Shown in pieces: positions 1 through 7,203 of a stretch of DNA of 13,235 nucleotides. The DNA lies in contig CAMWJT010000018.1 of NCBI GenBank assembly GCA_947174625.1, positions 1-13,235 of the forward strand, given 5' to 3'. The DNA comes from an uncultured Ruminococcus sp. Lineage in GTDB: Bacteria; Bacillota; Clostridia; Oscillospirales; Ruminococcaceae. Position numbers and translations under genes: made by a program. Position 1 is the stretch's first letter, and the number at the start of each line of letters is the position of its first letter. Under the pieces are notes generated by a model, which saw nothing but the letters and a program-made list of their open reading frames with translations, was not told the DNA's origin and searched no databases.

Positions 1-1
1 T

Positions 2-25
2 CCGATCCGTATCCTGGATGAATAA
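2..25 (+). CDS. Possible 3' tail of a plus-strand gene entering from the left edge
   Basis: Reading plus-strand frame 2 gives PIRILDE followed by TAA at 23-25, directly before a strong bidirectional hairpin at 39-73. Frame 1 also ends early (SDPYPG, TGA at 19-21). The position just ahead of a terminator suggests that a convergent gene ends here, but only about seven codons are visible. The product cannot be named and the frame is uncertain. Confidence 0.3.
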   Translation, partial: PIRILDE

Positions 26-38
26 AATAAAAGAAAGC

Positions 39-73
39 AAAAAGCGACTAAGAAATTTCTCTAGTCGCTTTTT
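39..73. terminator. Bidirectional Rho-independent terminator
   Basis: A perfect 12-bp inverted repeat (AAAAAGCGACTA at 39-50, TAGTCGCTTTTT at 62-73) encloses an 11-nt spacer that itself contains the palindrome GAAATTTC. The arm ends supply a T run in both directions, so the hairpin can end transcription from either strand. It lies between the minus-strand operon that ends here and a probable plus-strand gene to the left. The stop codon of the broken gene (61-63) lies within the hairpin, in its spacer and the first bases of the right arm. Confidence 0.85.
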
Positions 74-537
74 GAATTTTTATCATTCTGTGGCTGTGGA
101 ATGCCGTTAATTCTATTTAAAATTCTATTAGCAATCGGATTTTGAGAATCCGTCTTCAGAATTTCCTTTGCAATAGATTTTGCTTCTTCTTTCGGCAATC
201 ACTTTTCTGGTATCTCAAAGAAAAATAATAGTAATTCCAGATTCGCATTACTTCTATTTATTGTTACATTTTTTTTGGCATAACGATAAGCCAAGGAATA
301 AGCACCTTCCATATCATTAAAAACATGCACCAATAACACAATCATGATGTCATTCCAAAATTCTTTGTGTGTTTTGTCAGACATGTATATTAAAAATCCT
401 AATACAGAAATATTTTCTGTTTCCTATTCAAAATTGAGAATTGCATCTGATAAATCTTTATCTGTTCTATTTTTTATCAATAATTCTGCTTGTTCATAGT
501 TCCCTTGCTCAATAGAAAGAAAAAAATTATTTAACAT
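61..537 (-). pseudogene. Broken small helical protein with two in-frame stop codons (possibly immunity-like)
   Basis: One reading frame runs from an ATG at 535-537 to TAG at 61-63 (159 codons). It is interrupted by TAG at 424-426 (codon 38) and TGA at 199-201 (codon 113), with no frameshift. All three pieces read as continuous, coding-like sequence: NFE*ETENISVLGFLIYMSDK at the first break, FEIPEK*LPKEEAKSIAKEI at the second. A GGGGGG-type ribosome binding site lies about 8 nt before the ATG. A downstream ATG at 382-384 could restart translation and would give a 61-residue middle fragment. The intact product would be about 158 residues, cytoplasmic, leucine-rich and mainly helical. By eye it recalls small Firmicutes proteins with a FEIPEKLL-type motif, some of which I believe act as toxin immunity proteins; this is a weak guess. 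TAG and TGA serve as normal stops for other genes here, so recoding is unlikely. Confidence 0.7.
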
Positions 538-579
538 AAAATTACCCCCCATTCTAAAATGCGATCAGTAAACATCCTT

Positions 580-611
580 CTCCGTCTCTATGCCATCAGA
601 CATAGGCGGAG
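580..611. repeat. Imperfect inverted repeat between the distal CPBP gene and the broken gene
   Basis: CTCCG (580-584) pairs with CGGAG (607-611), and CTATG (588-592) pairs with CATAG (601-605). The internal loop is asymmetric (TCT against G) and the hairpin loop is 8 nt. It lies about 30 nt past the stop of the CPBP gene. No clear T run follows on the minus strand, so it may be a weak terminator, an mRNA-end stabiliser or a processing site rather than a classical terminator. Confidence 0.45.
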
Positions 612-638
612 GAAAATAGCATAATTCAAGTTTTAACG

Positions 639-1535
639 TTATATTTTAGATATTCTTCCCAGTGTCAACAGCATCAGGATAACAATATACAAAATAAATG
701 TGACGGATTTCACTGTGAATCTGAAATATCGCTTCTCAGTCCCGTTTTCACGGATGTATCGGGTTATTTTATCCCGTTTCAGAATTAAGATAGTTACTGC
801 ACATAACGCAATTGTGAGATATATATTAAAATACACAGGGTATCTTTTTTCAACAGGCAATCGCATCAGTATCTCATAAACAAATACATAACTCGCAAGA
901 AAATTTTCTATGCTATGGTAGAGCATAGTCCAAAATATACCATACTCCATTGCGATATAGCCTAACACGAGAGCATCCAACATAATAGGGACGGAAGTAA
1001 AAAAACTGCCGTGGTTCATTCCGAAAATGATCGCTGTAATGATAATCGCATAAATCTTACTTCCGCTGTATTGTTGATAGGCTCTCATAAGATAACCCCG
1101 GATTGTCAATTCTTCCACTACAGGTCCAAAAAATCCGAACAGTAAAATTTCATAAAAAGGTGTAGGCTCATATATACCTGATTCCAGTATCTCTTTTAAA
1201 GTCACACCGGCGGAATATCCAAGTGCATTGCATACGGACTCCACAAAATGACTGAAAATCATGGAAGTGAAATTTAATGACTGTGTTAAAAATAACAGCA
1301 TCATGAAAACAGATACTGTCATTTTTCGCTGTGAGACAAATAAATCTATGTCTTTCAACGAAATGTCATCCCGCAGAAAAAAGGCGATGACAGCAAGATT
1401 GCCAAGATAGCCATAAGCGGTGCTTCCACCGAGCAACATATAAATAACAAAGCCAAGTAACAGCACGAAATGAAGTTGATTGATCTTCTGACAGAAATAA
1501 TGATCCTGTTTCTGCACAGATTTTTCAATTTCCAT
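639..1535 (-). CDS. CPBP-family intramembrane metalloprotease (operon A, distal copy)
   Basis: This is a 298-residue polytopic membrane protein of the CPBP (CAAX protease and bacteriocin-processing, 'Abi') family. All three motifs are present: EELTIRGYL (E141, E142, R146), FGMNH (H175) and HSIEN (H207, N211). In the family these form a metal-dependent active site within the membrane. Hydrophobic segments lie around residues 22-55, 75-100, 125-150, 160-180, 185-205 and 230-252, with another near the C-terminus. The ATG is preceded by AGAAGGA about 5 nt upstream. The gene lies 56 nt after the membrane protein at 1592-2320 and seems to be the last intact gene of operon A. Family members process prenylated or bacteriocin-like peptides, cleave anti-sigma factors or confer self-immunity; the substrate here is unknown. 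It is clearly diverged from the CPBP protein at 4911-5924, so it is not a recent duplicate. Confidence 0.9.
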   Translation of the reverse strand: MEIEKSVQKQDHYFCQKINQLHFVLLLGFVIYMLLGGSTAYGYLGNLAVIAFFLRDDISLKDIDLFVSQRKMTVSVFMMLLFLTQSLNFTSMIFSHFVESVCNALGYSAGVTLKEILESGIYEPTPFYEILLFGFFGPVVEELTIRGYLMRAYQQYSGSKIYAIIITAIIFGMNHGSFFTSVPIMLDALVLGYIAMEYGIFWTMLYHSIENFLASYVFVYEILMRLPVEKRYPVYFNIYLTIALCAVTILILKRDKITRYIRENGTEKRYFRFTVKSVTFILYIVILMLLTLGRISKI

Positions 1536-1591
1536 ATAATTCCTTCTAATTTTGACTGAAATTCTGACAGACCTGCCGGAATTTTTTCAGG

Positions 1592-2320
1592 TTACTGTTG
1601 AGGATTGCATTTTTTTGAGATTTCATGAAAAAACGGACTTCTTGGCGATTTAAACATAATAGATGTGACGAAACCGGATACGATCCATACAGAAAGAAAA
1701 AAATTATCAATTGCATTAAAATTAAAGTTCAAAAGTCCATATAACAAAAATTGGCTTACTATGATTAAATTTGCTGTCACAGAATTTCTGAGAAATAGAA
1801 ATACGATACAGGAAACAAAAAACAAAATAAATAACACTCCCATTGGTATGAATAAATTATCATCATAGCGCTCTTGAATGCCCAACCAAATGATTGCTGT
1901 TAATTCTGCGATCGTATAACTAATGCACAATGGTACGGTTTTCAATGGAAAAGGCTGTTTGTCAGATGTTTTCCATTTCCAAAATGGATTCAAGAACTGA
2001 AATAAACAAATTCCCCATCCTGTAAGCAGTAACTGTAAAATCACTATTAGTGTTGGCTCTGTCGCAAGAAGACAAATCACAATCAGAAACCAGAAACTGT
2101 AAATGCCAGAAAGAATCCCATTCAGAACTTTTATTTCCTGGGATAACCATGTCAACAGATTCAGTATTCCGCCGCAAACCATGATTATCATGATTGCAAA
2201 AAAGGCTGTGAATCTGTAACTAGCATATGTCCATGCTTTTAGGATATTAAAACACAGGATTCCAAGCAAAACTATGATTTGCATCATTAAAAAAGTTTTC
2301 TTCTGCTTTTTATTCTTCAT
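1592..2320 (-). CDS. Polytopic membrane protein of unknown family
   Basis: I do not recognise a family for this 242-residue protein. The sequence shows a Lys-rich N-terminus (MKNKKQKK), roughly six to eight hydrophobic segments spread over its length, a central polar loop near residues 115-125 (WKWKTSDKQ) and a Lys/Pro-rich polar C-terminal tail. No CPBP, transporter or kinase motif is visible. The ribosome binding site is weak (TAGAGA near the ATG). The gene starts 19 nt after the amidase stop codon and ends 56 nt before the second CPBP gene, so it is almost certainly co-transcribed with both. A partner or substrate role for the adjacent protease is possible but unsupported by any motif. Confidence 0.8.
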   Translation of the reverse strand: MKNKKQKKTFLMMQIIVLLGILCFNILKAWTYASYRFTAFFAIMIIMVCGGILNLLTWLSQEIKVLNGILSGIYSFWFLIVICLLATEPTLIVILQLLLTGWGICLFQFLNPFWKWKTSDKQPFPLKTVPLCISYTIAELTAIIWLGIQERYDDNLFIPMGVLFILFFVSCIVFLFLRNSVTANLIIVSQFLLYGLLNFNFNAIDNFFLSVWIVSGFVTSIMFKSPRSPFFHEISKKCNPQQ

Positions 2321-2339
2321 AATCTCTAAACAACTATTT

Positions 2340-4154
2340 TCACCTTGCGCCGAAATAATCTGAAATCACTTGTGCTTCTGCGTCAGCTAAAATTTTTAAA
2401 TTATCATCTATTAACAGCCAATTTGTAGACCTTAAGTTTGTATGATAGCTATGTTCCAATAGAATACCCATAGTTCCGACATTTGCCGCACCATATAAAA
2501 CACTGTACCAGTCGCCGCCCTTATTTTTATTCGTACCGGAACGTTTCCAGATCGTTCCGGCTTGCTTTGTTCCCATTACTTCATGAATTTTATTGGCTAA
2601 CTGCAAGCCTAATATATCCGCTATGCCGCTTACCTGACAGCAAGCAAGTGGTGCATCAATAGAAGACGACCCGCAGGCATTCGAATGTATGCTTAGAAAT
2701 AATGCACAGCCTTTTGACATTTCGCCACGCAATATGAGTGCAGTATTTTCTTCTTTTGTTTCTCGTGTTGTCATGACTTCAAAACCATAATTTTCAAGTG
2801 CTGTTTTCAAATGTAAGTGCATCGCCCATGTAAAATTAGATTCATAATAAGCCGAATTTACGGGACTTCTGTTATATAATGAACCGTAATGTCCTGCATC
2901 AAGGCAAATTTTCAAAGGATGATAAATGCCGTCTGTCTGGAAACGATACATTTTATCATCAATCTGCACAAGACCTGTCTGCATAATGCCATTGGAATTA
3001 AAATAATATTTTTGTTCCTCAATTTCTTGCCAGCCAGTTTCCTGTATGCCATTTTCAGAGAAATACATCCTGCCATTTTCTGCATCTATCCAGCCCGTCT
3101 GCATGATGCCGTCTGAATCAAAATAATAAATTTGATTTTCAATTTGCTGTAGACCGGTTTCCAGTCTGCCGTCTTCATTAAAATACATCCTGCCATTTTC
3201 TGTATCCATCCAACCTGTCTGCATGATGCCAGATTCAGAAAAATAATAAGTTTCAGAATGAATCGTGACAAAACCTGTCTGCATGATCCCATCCGAATCA
3301 AAATAATACATCTGATTTTCGATTTCCTGTAGACCGGTTTCCTGTCTGCCGTCTTCAGCAAAATACATCCTGCCATTTTCTGCACCCATCCAACCTGTCT
3401 GCATGATGCCGGATTCAGAAAAATAATAAGTTTCAGAATGAATAGTTACAAGACCCGTCTGCATGATATATTCTGTATTGAAATAATAGTTTAATCCATC
3501 AATTTCAGTCCAACCAGTTTGTAATTGATAAGTTTCATCCGCATAGTGTACTTCATCAAGCCAACCTTTTTGTAATATGCCATTTTCGTCTGTCTGATAA
3601 CAGGTAGTTCCAAATGCCAAAGGATTCTGCCCGGAACCATAAGCAGAAGCATAACTTAAAATTTCTGCCGCATCTGCTGCATTAATCGTATGATCCTTGT
3701 TGACATCTGCTAATTGTAATATCTGATAATCCGTTGTATAATTTTCTTGTTGATTTAATAAAATTTCTGTTGCATCCAGGCTGTCTGCACCAGCAACCGC
3801 AGCGGCATTTAAAATATAAGAAGCATCTTCTGCATTGATTGTATCATCTTGCAGGATGTCACCTTGGGTATATTCTGGCACAAGATAAAATTTGCCCGTT
3901 GCTCGTTTGCCTTCATGAAGAAGATAGGCATTTCCATTTTCATCATAAATAATCGTTGTTTCCAGATCTTCGGCATGTTCCGTTATTGGCAGTAAAATCG
4001 TTTGTCCGTCATAATCTTGTGTTAAAATTTCCAGTTCTGTGGGAAATTCCGTGATTTCTTCCATTTCTTCCGCATTTGCAGAAAGTGTTGTTAATGTCGC
4101 TAGTAATAAAAAACTGCTGAATAAACCAGTCATTAATTTTATGTGTTTTATCAT
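2340..4154 (-). CDS. Secreted cell-wall-binding N-acetylmuramoyl-L-alanine amidase with EF-hand (dockerin-like) module
   Basis: This is a 604-residue modular wall hydrolase. It has a signal peptide (residues 1-28, cut near SANA-EE) and a dockerin-like pair of EF-hand loops (about 99-110 and 150-161). Ten 20-residue choline/glucan-binding-type repeats follow (about 213-412, pattern TGW..-..YYF...GIMQ). The C-terminus is an Amidase_3 domain (about 414-604) with its metal-site residues: H422 in DAGHYG, E438 in YYESN, H490 in SIHSN and catalytic E567 in LLEHSYH. The family cleaves the amide bond between MurNAc and L-Ala of the peptide stem. The second EF loop is canonical (DVNKDHTINAAD); the first has Leu at position 3. 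I chose the ATG at 4154 because MIKHIK starts a classic signal peptide and GGAAAGAG lies upstream; in-frame ATG 4175 and TTG 4178 are alternatives with poor ribosome sites. The gene follows the SDR gene closely, within operon A. Confidence 0.93.
   Translation of the reverse strand: MIKHIKLMTGLFSSFLLLATLTTLSANAEEMEEITEFPTELEILTQDYDGQTILLPITEHAEDLETTIIYDENGNAYLLHEGKRATGKFYLVPEYTQGDILQDDTINAEDASYILNAAAVAGADSLDATEILLNQQENYTTDYQILQLADVNKDHTINAADAAEILSYASAYGSGQNPLAFGTTCYQTDENGILQKGWLDEVHYADETYQLQTGWTEIDGLNYYFNTEYIMQTGLVTIHSETYYFSESGIMQTGWMGAENGRMYFAEDGRQETGLQEIENQMYYFDSDGIMQTGFVTIHSETYYFSESGIMQTGWMDTENGRMYFNEDGRLETGLQQIENQIYYFDSDGIMQTGWIDAENGRMYFSENGIQETGWQEIEEQKYYFNSNGIMQTGLVQIDDKMYRFQTDGIYHPLKICLDAGHYGSLYNRSPVNSAYYESNFTWAMHLHLKTALENYGFEVMTTRETKEENTALILRGEMSKGCALFLSIHSNACGSSSIDAPLACCQVSGIADILGLQLANKIHEVMGTKQAGTIWKRSGTNKNKGGDWYSVLYGAANVGTMGILLEHSYHTNLRSTNWLLIDDNLKILADAEAQVISDYFGAR
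2919..3518 (-). repeat. Ten tandem 60-bp cell-wall-binding repeats in the amidase gene
   Basis: Ten consecutive 20-codon units stay in exact 60-bp register, each of the form TG(W/L/F)...-YYF...-G(I/R)... This is the choline-binding / glucan-binding repeat type that attaches proteins to teichoic acids or polysaccharides through aromatic residues. Within it, 3099-3278 and 3279-3458 are a higher-order 180-bp tandem duplication of three repeats; the encoded 60-residue units match at 53 of 60 positions by my count. Confidence 0.9.
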
Positions 4155-4200
4155 TTTTATAGTTTCTCTTTCCATCAAATCAAATTAAAAATTCAAAATT

Positions 4201-4914
4201 TCAGATGACAAATCCGCCGTTTACACCGAGAATTTGTCCCGTGATAAAATCAGCGCCCGGACTGCATAAAAATCCTACAGCATTGGCAATGTCTTCCGGT
4301 GTGCCGAGCCGTCCCAACGGTGTTTCTTCTGCAAGATTCTGCAATGTCTCTGCATGGTAACAGTCCAACATCCCCGTCCGAATCACACCCGGTGCAACAC
4401 AGTTCACACGGATCTGACTGGGAGCGACTTCCTGTGCCAGTGCTTTTGTGAATCCGATCATAGCTGCTTTTGTTGCAGAATAATCTACTTCACAGGATGC
4501 ACCAACTTGTCCCCACATGGAGCTGATATTGATGATATTGCCGGACTTCCGGTGAATCATCTGAGGAAGCAATAATCTGGTGCATTCTATTGCTGCCAGA
4601 ATATTGACAGCAAATATTTTTTTTCTGGTATCCGGGGAAATGTCCGTCAGCAAGCCCGATACAGAGATCCCGGCATTGTTGATTAATACATCCACATGTC
4701 CGGCTGTTTTTATGACAGATTCTGTCATTTTTTCGATTTCTGAAATGTCTGACAGATCTGCTTGTATGGCAACACCATGTAATTTTTTGGCAAGTTCTTC
4801 CGCCTGCGTGTCATGATGATAATGCAAAATCACAAAATAACCGTCTCCGGCGAGTTTCCGGGCAATCGCTGAGCCAATCCCTCCGGATGCGCCTGTAATC
4901 AATGCTGTTTTCAT
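4201..4914 (-). CDS. Short-chain dehydrogenase/reductase, FabG-like
   Basis: This 237-residue cytoplasmic protein is a complete classical SDR. The NAD(P)-binding TGASGGIG motif is at residues 7-14, NNAG at 79-82, the active-site Asn at N104, and catalytic S132, Y145 and K149 (YSATK). The spacing matches FabG (3-oxoacyl-ACP reductase), as do the length and the C-terminal GQILGVNGG. The substrate cannot be fixed: the family includes fatty acid synthesis reductases and many sugar or alcohol dehydrogenases. There are no fatty-acid synthesis genes around it. Its ATG overlaps the TGA of the upstream CPBP gene (ATGA), and AGGAG lies about 13 nt before the start inside that gene, so translation is probably coupled. 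Co-expression with a membrane protease and a wall amidase is unusual for FabG. Confidence 0.9.
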   Translation of the reverse strand: MKTALITGASGGIGSAIARKLAGDGYFVILHYHHDTQAEELAKKLHGVAIQADLSDISEIEKMTESVIKTAGHVDVLINNAGISVSGLLTDISPDTRKKIFAVNILAAIECTRLLLPQMIHRKSGNIINISSMWGQVGASCEVDYSATKAAMIGFTKALAQEVAPSQIRVNCVAPGVIRTGMLDCYHAETLQNLAEETPLGRLGTPEDIANAVGFLCSPGADFITGQILGVNGGFVI

Positions 4915-5924
4915 GCCTGCGAATCACGCTCCTGATCCTGATTCTGATCCTGATTTTGATTTTGACCCGGCATCGGCATAAACAGTAAAATCAGAATTGT
5001 GATGGTTAATACAATCGTGCATGGCAGACTTGCTTCTAATCCGAATGCACCGCCGTTGAGCAGATCTTTTTTTTCAACCAGGGATGCCGAGAAGATCGTT
5101 GCTCCGGTATTCAGTCCGCTGACGGGCAGACCGTAAAAATTCCCCTGTACAAAATTCCAGATACTATGAATTGCACAAGCGCCCCATAAATTATCTGTCC
5201 GGAGTACATAGAGTGAAATCATCACACCGAACAGCGTTAAATTAATCACCGCCGGAATGGAAAAACCGTTATTGGATGCGTGCATGAATCCGAATAATAT
5301 GGCATTGATTAAGATCGCCCAGACTGGTTTGTGATCCCGGAGCATCGTTGTCATTAGATAGCCCCGGCAGATGACTTCTTCACTCATGCCCTGCAAGATC
5401 CATCCGCCGAACATGACCAGAATACCGGAGATGGAAAATTCCTGCAAGCCGTGGAATTCCAGTCCGCCCAGCATGTTAGAAAAGAATACGGTCAGACTGA
5501 ATAATACAAATCCGACACCAAGCCCGGCGAGATATTGTAATCCGGCATGTTGTTTGCGGAATCCGAGCGTAGTTAATTTTCTTCCCTCAATCACTTTACA
5601 GAAAAACAGAATCACAAGCGTAGCAAATACCGTACAATAAAGCATGATTCTTGTCATAGACGGATCTTGCATCAGATGCATCACTCTGTCACTCATTTCC
5701 TGTTGCAATTCTTCCTGACTTGTAAATTCCTGTTCTGCCATATCAGCATAGACCTGTAATAATCTTGGCATTGCAAAGATAATTAATACAAATCCCTGTG
5801 CAAGCTGTGCGATGTAGAACACAACTGCAAAAATCAGGAGTTTCAGGAAGATGTTTTTCGGGGTGATGAATTTTTCGGATGCTCTGACCGTTTTTGTCAA
5901 AGCATAATCTGTGTACAGTTTCAT
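4911..5924 (-). CDS. CPBP-family intramembrane metalloprotease (operon A, first gene)
   Basis: This 337-residue polytopic membrane protein has the full CPBP motif set: SEEVICRGYL (E182, E183, R187), FGFMH (H215) and HSIWN (H253, N257). It is longer than the minimal family domain. Its N-terminal part has a membrane segment near residues 27-52, then a soluble acidic/Gln-rich stretch (about 59-88). Its C-terminus ends in a low-complexity Gln/Asn/Asp tail of about 17 residues. It is the first gene of operon A, 59 nt from a near-consensus promoter, with AAAGGA about 12 nt before the ATG. Its stop overlaps the SDR start. The family processes small membrane-bound substrates or confers self-immunity; the target is unknown. 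Another CPBP gene stands at the far end of the same operon. Confidence 0.92.
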   Translation of the reverse strand: MKLYTDYALTKTVRASEKFITPKNIFLKLLIFAVVFYIAQLAQGFVLIIFAMPRLLQVYADMAEQEFTSQEELQQEMSDRVMHLMQDPSMTRIMLYCTVFATLVILFFCKVIEGRKLTTLGFRKQHAGLQYLAGLGVGFVLFSLTVFFSNMLGGLEFHGLQEFSISGILVMFGGWILQGMSEEVICRGYLMTTMLRDHKPVWAILINAILFGFMHASNNGFSIPAVINLTLFGVMISLYVLRTDNLWGACAIHSIWNFVQGNFYGLPVSGLNTGATIFSASLVEKKDLLNGGAFGLEASLPCTIVLTITILILLFMPMPGQNQNQDQNQDQERDSQA

Positions 5925-5982
5925 GGAAATTAAAAATCCTTTCAGAATAAATGATAATAAATAATAATTATTATATGTCTTT

Positions 5983-6011
5983 AGTATAGCATTTTACTTC
6001 CAGATTGTCAA
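5983..6011 (-). promoter_or_regulatory. Sigma-A-type promoter for operon A
   Basis: Read on the minus strand, the -35 is TTGACA (6006-6011), the spacer is exactly 17 bp and the -10 is TATACT (5983-5988), with a TG extended -10 (TGCTATACT). It lies 59 nt upstream of the CPBP start codon. Transcription would start near 5976 and continue to the terminator at 39-73, since no convincing terminator lies between. Confidence 0.85.
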
Positions 6012-6022
6012 GATAAAATGCT
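5988..6022. promoter_or_regulatory. Inverted repeat enclosing the operon A -35 element (possible operator)
   Basis: AGCATTTTA (5988-5996) and TAAAATGCT (6014-6022) form a perfect 9-bp inverted repeat with a 17-bp spacer. One arm occupies the spacer between -35 and -10 and touches the -10; the other lies just upstream of the -35. A dimeric repressor binding here would block RNA polymerase. It could also be a weak terminator for operon B, but no T run follows on the minus strand. Confidence 0.4.
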
Positions 6023-6032
6023 TTTTCAAAAT

Positions 6033-7172
6033 TCAATAAATATAGACCGATTTATTTTCTTTCACTTGGAATGTAATAGATTTTAATTCTGTTTTATCAT
6101 CCGCTAACAAAAATAAATCATAATCGCCGTCGGGAATTTCCCGAAGTAGACAATATGCTTTAAAATCATCATCATGAACAGCTTCGTATAGATTTTTCAT
6201 GTAAAACTCATACTCTGTATCTTCAATTGCATTTTCCGGTTTATGTTCTGTACCATGTGGCACAACATGAAATGTAATATTGGATTTTTCGTTCATAGAT
6301 TTGCAGTTAATCTTAAATGTAAGAAAGCCCCTTTCAAACTGAACAGAGCTTTTGATAAGATATATCTGCACTTCGCCAGAACCATAGATCTTTAACAGAT
6401 CACGATTTTTTATATCACAAAATTGATCGACCCAACAGGCAGATTCCTGATAATGATAATATTCTTCTTTCGTAATAGGCATATCTTCAAAATAGTAACT
6501 GCCATTGATATAATCCCGGATTAGTTTATATTTAGGAATTGCCTGTAATTTTTCAGTTATCTCATAATTTGTAATTGTATTTACAGGATAATCCCAACTT
6601 TGAATAAATAATCCATCCAATCCGGAAGAAATATATATCCCTCCAGCCTGAACAGCTCCGTTCTCTGTCGGAAAATAAATCTGCTGACAAGAGCCATTCT
6701 GATAAGTATACACCATTGTTTCGGATGTATCTCCGAGCATAATAAATAATTCTGGAATAGAATCGCCAGTAATATCTGCTAATTCATAACGATTTTTGTA
6801 AGACTGAAAATGATCAAGCTGAATTGCATAAGCTTGTTTCCATTCCTCTGTGTTAAGTTCGTTTAGTCCACTTGGCACAGGTTGTCCGGATTTGGAGAGC
6901 GAAACTAAAATTTTGAAAGCGTCTCTTGTATCTATTTTATCATTTGCACTGTAATCTGCTGAAATTAATGCTGTGTCGGAAAGTGTTTCGCCATTGCCTG
7001 CGCCAATACTTGCACAATGTTCTAAGATCGCATAAGCATCACCGACATCAAGCACAGAATCATGATTGACATCACCTAAGATTGCATTTGCATGAATTTG
7101 CGTTGTTACAAACGCTGATAATACTGCGAATGCTGTCAGAATCAAAATAATAATTCTTTTTTTCATGTGCAT
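6033..7172 (-). CDS. Secreted protein with N-terminal dockerin-like module; remainder unknown
   Basis: This is a 379-residue exported protein. Residues 1-30 are a signal peptide (MKKRIIILIL core, cut near HANA). Residues 33-93 form a dockerin-like EF-hand pair: loop 1 at D34-D45 (DVNHDSVLDVGD) is canonical, while loop 2 at D73-D84 has Ser and Asn at positions 3 and 5 and is weaker. A separate Asp-rich turn, LADITGDSIPEL (131-142), resembles the calcium-turn motif of VCBS/FG-GAP-type secreted proteins. The C-terminal 130 residues look beta-rich and are not recognised. The ATG at 7172 is preferred over one two codons later because AAAGGA lies 6 nt upstream. The gene starts 31 nt after the DHHW gene and is the last gene of operon B. 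A type I dockerin would bind a cohesin on a scaffold or the cell surface; no cohesin is visible here. Confidence 0.8.
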   Translation of the reverse strand: MHMKKRIIILILTAFAVLSAFVTTQIHANAILGDVNHDSVLDVGDAYAILEHCASIGAGNGETLSDTALISADYSANDKIDTRDAFKILVSLSKSGQPVPSGLNELNTEEWKQAYAIQLDHFQSYKNRYELADITGDSIPELFIMLGDTSETMVYTYQNGSCQQIYFPTENGAVQAGGIYISSGLDGLFIQSWDYPVNTITNYEITEKLQAIPKYKLIRDYINGSYYFEDMPITKEEYYHYQESACWVDQFCDIKNRDLLKIYGSGEVQIYLIKSSVQFERGFLTFKINCKSMNEKSNITFHVVPHGTEHKPENAIEDTEYEFYMKNLYEAVHDDDFKAYCLLREIPDGDYDLFLLADDKTELKSITFQVKENKSVYIY

Positions 7173-7177
7173 TCAGA

Positions 7178-7190
7178 ATCCTTTCTTGTC
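7178..7190. promoter_or_regulatory. Ribosome binding site of the dockerin-like gene, with a nearby short inverted repeat
   Basis: AAAGGA on the minus strand (7179-7184) lies 6 nt before the ATG at 7170-7172 and 12 nt before a second in-frame ATG, so it selects the first. Just upstream, TCATG-ACA-CATGA forms a small inverted repeat in the 31-nt gap after the DHHW gene. The repeat is too short to be called a terminator. Confidence 0.35.
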
Positions 7191-7203
7191 ATGTGTCATG
7201 ATA

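Noticed and set aside
61..537. Alternative genetic code or stop-codon recoding explaining the two internal stops
   Set aside because: TAA, TAG and TGA all end other intact genes in the window, and no selenocysteine-type hairpin was recognised just after the TGA.
2919..3518. Regular 60-bp periodicity that could suggest a CRISPR array or minisatellite
   Set aside because: The repeats are in frame, fully coding and match cell-wall-binding repeats. There are no unique spacers between identical repeats.
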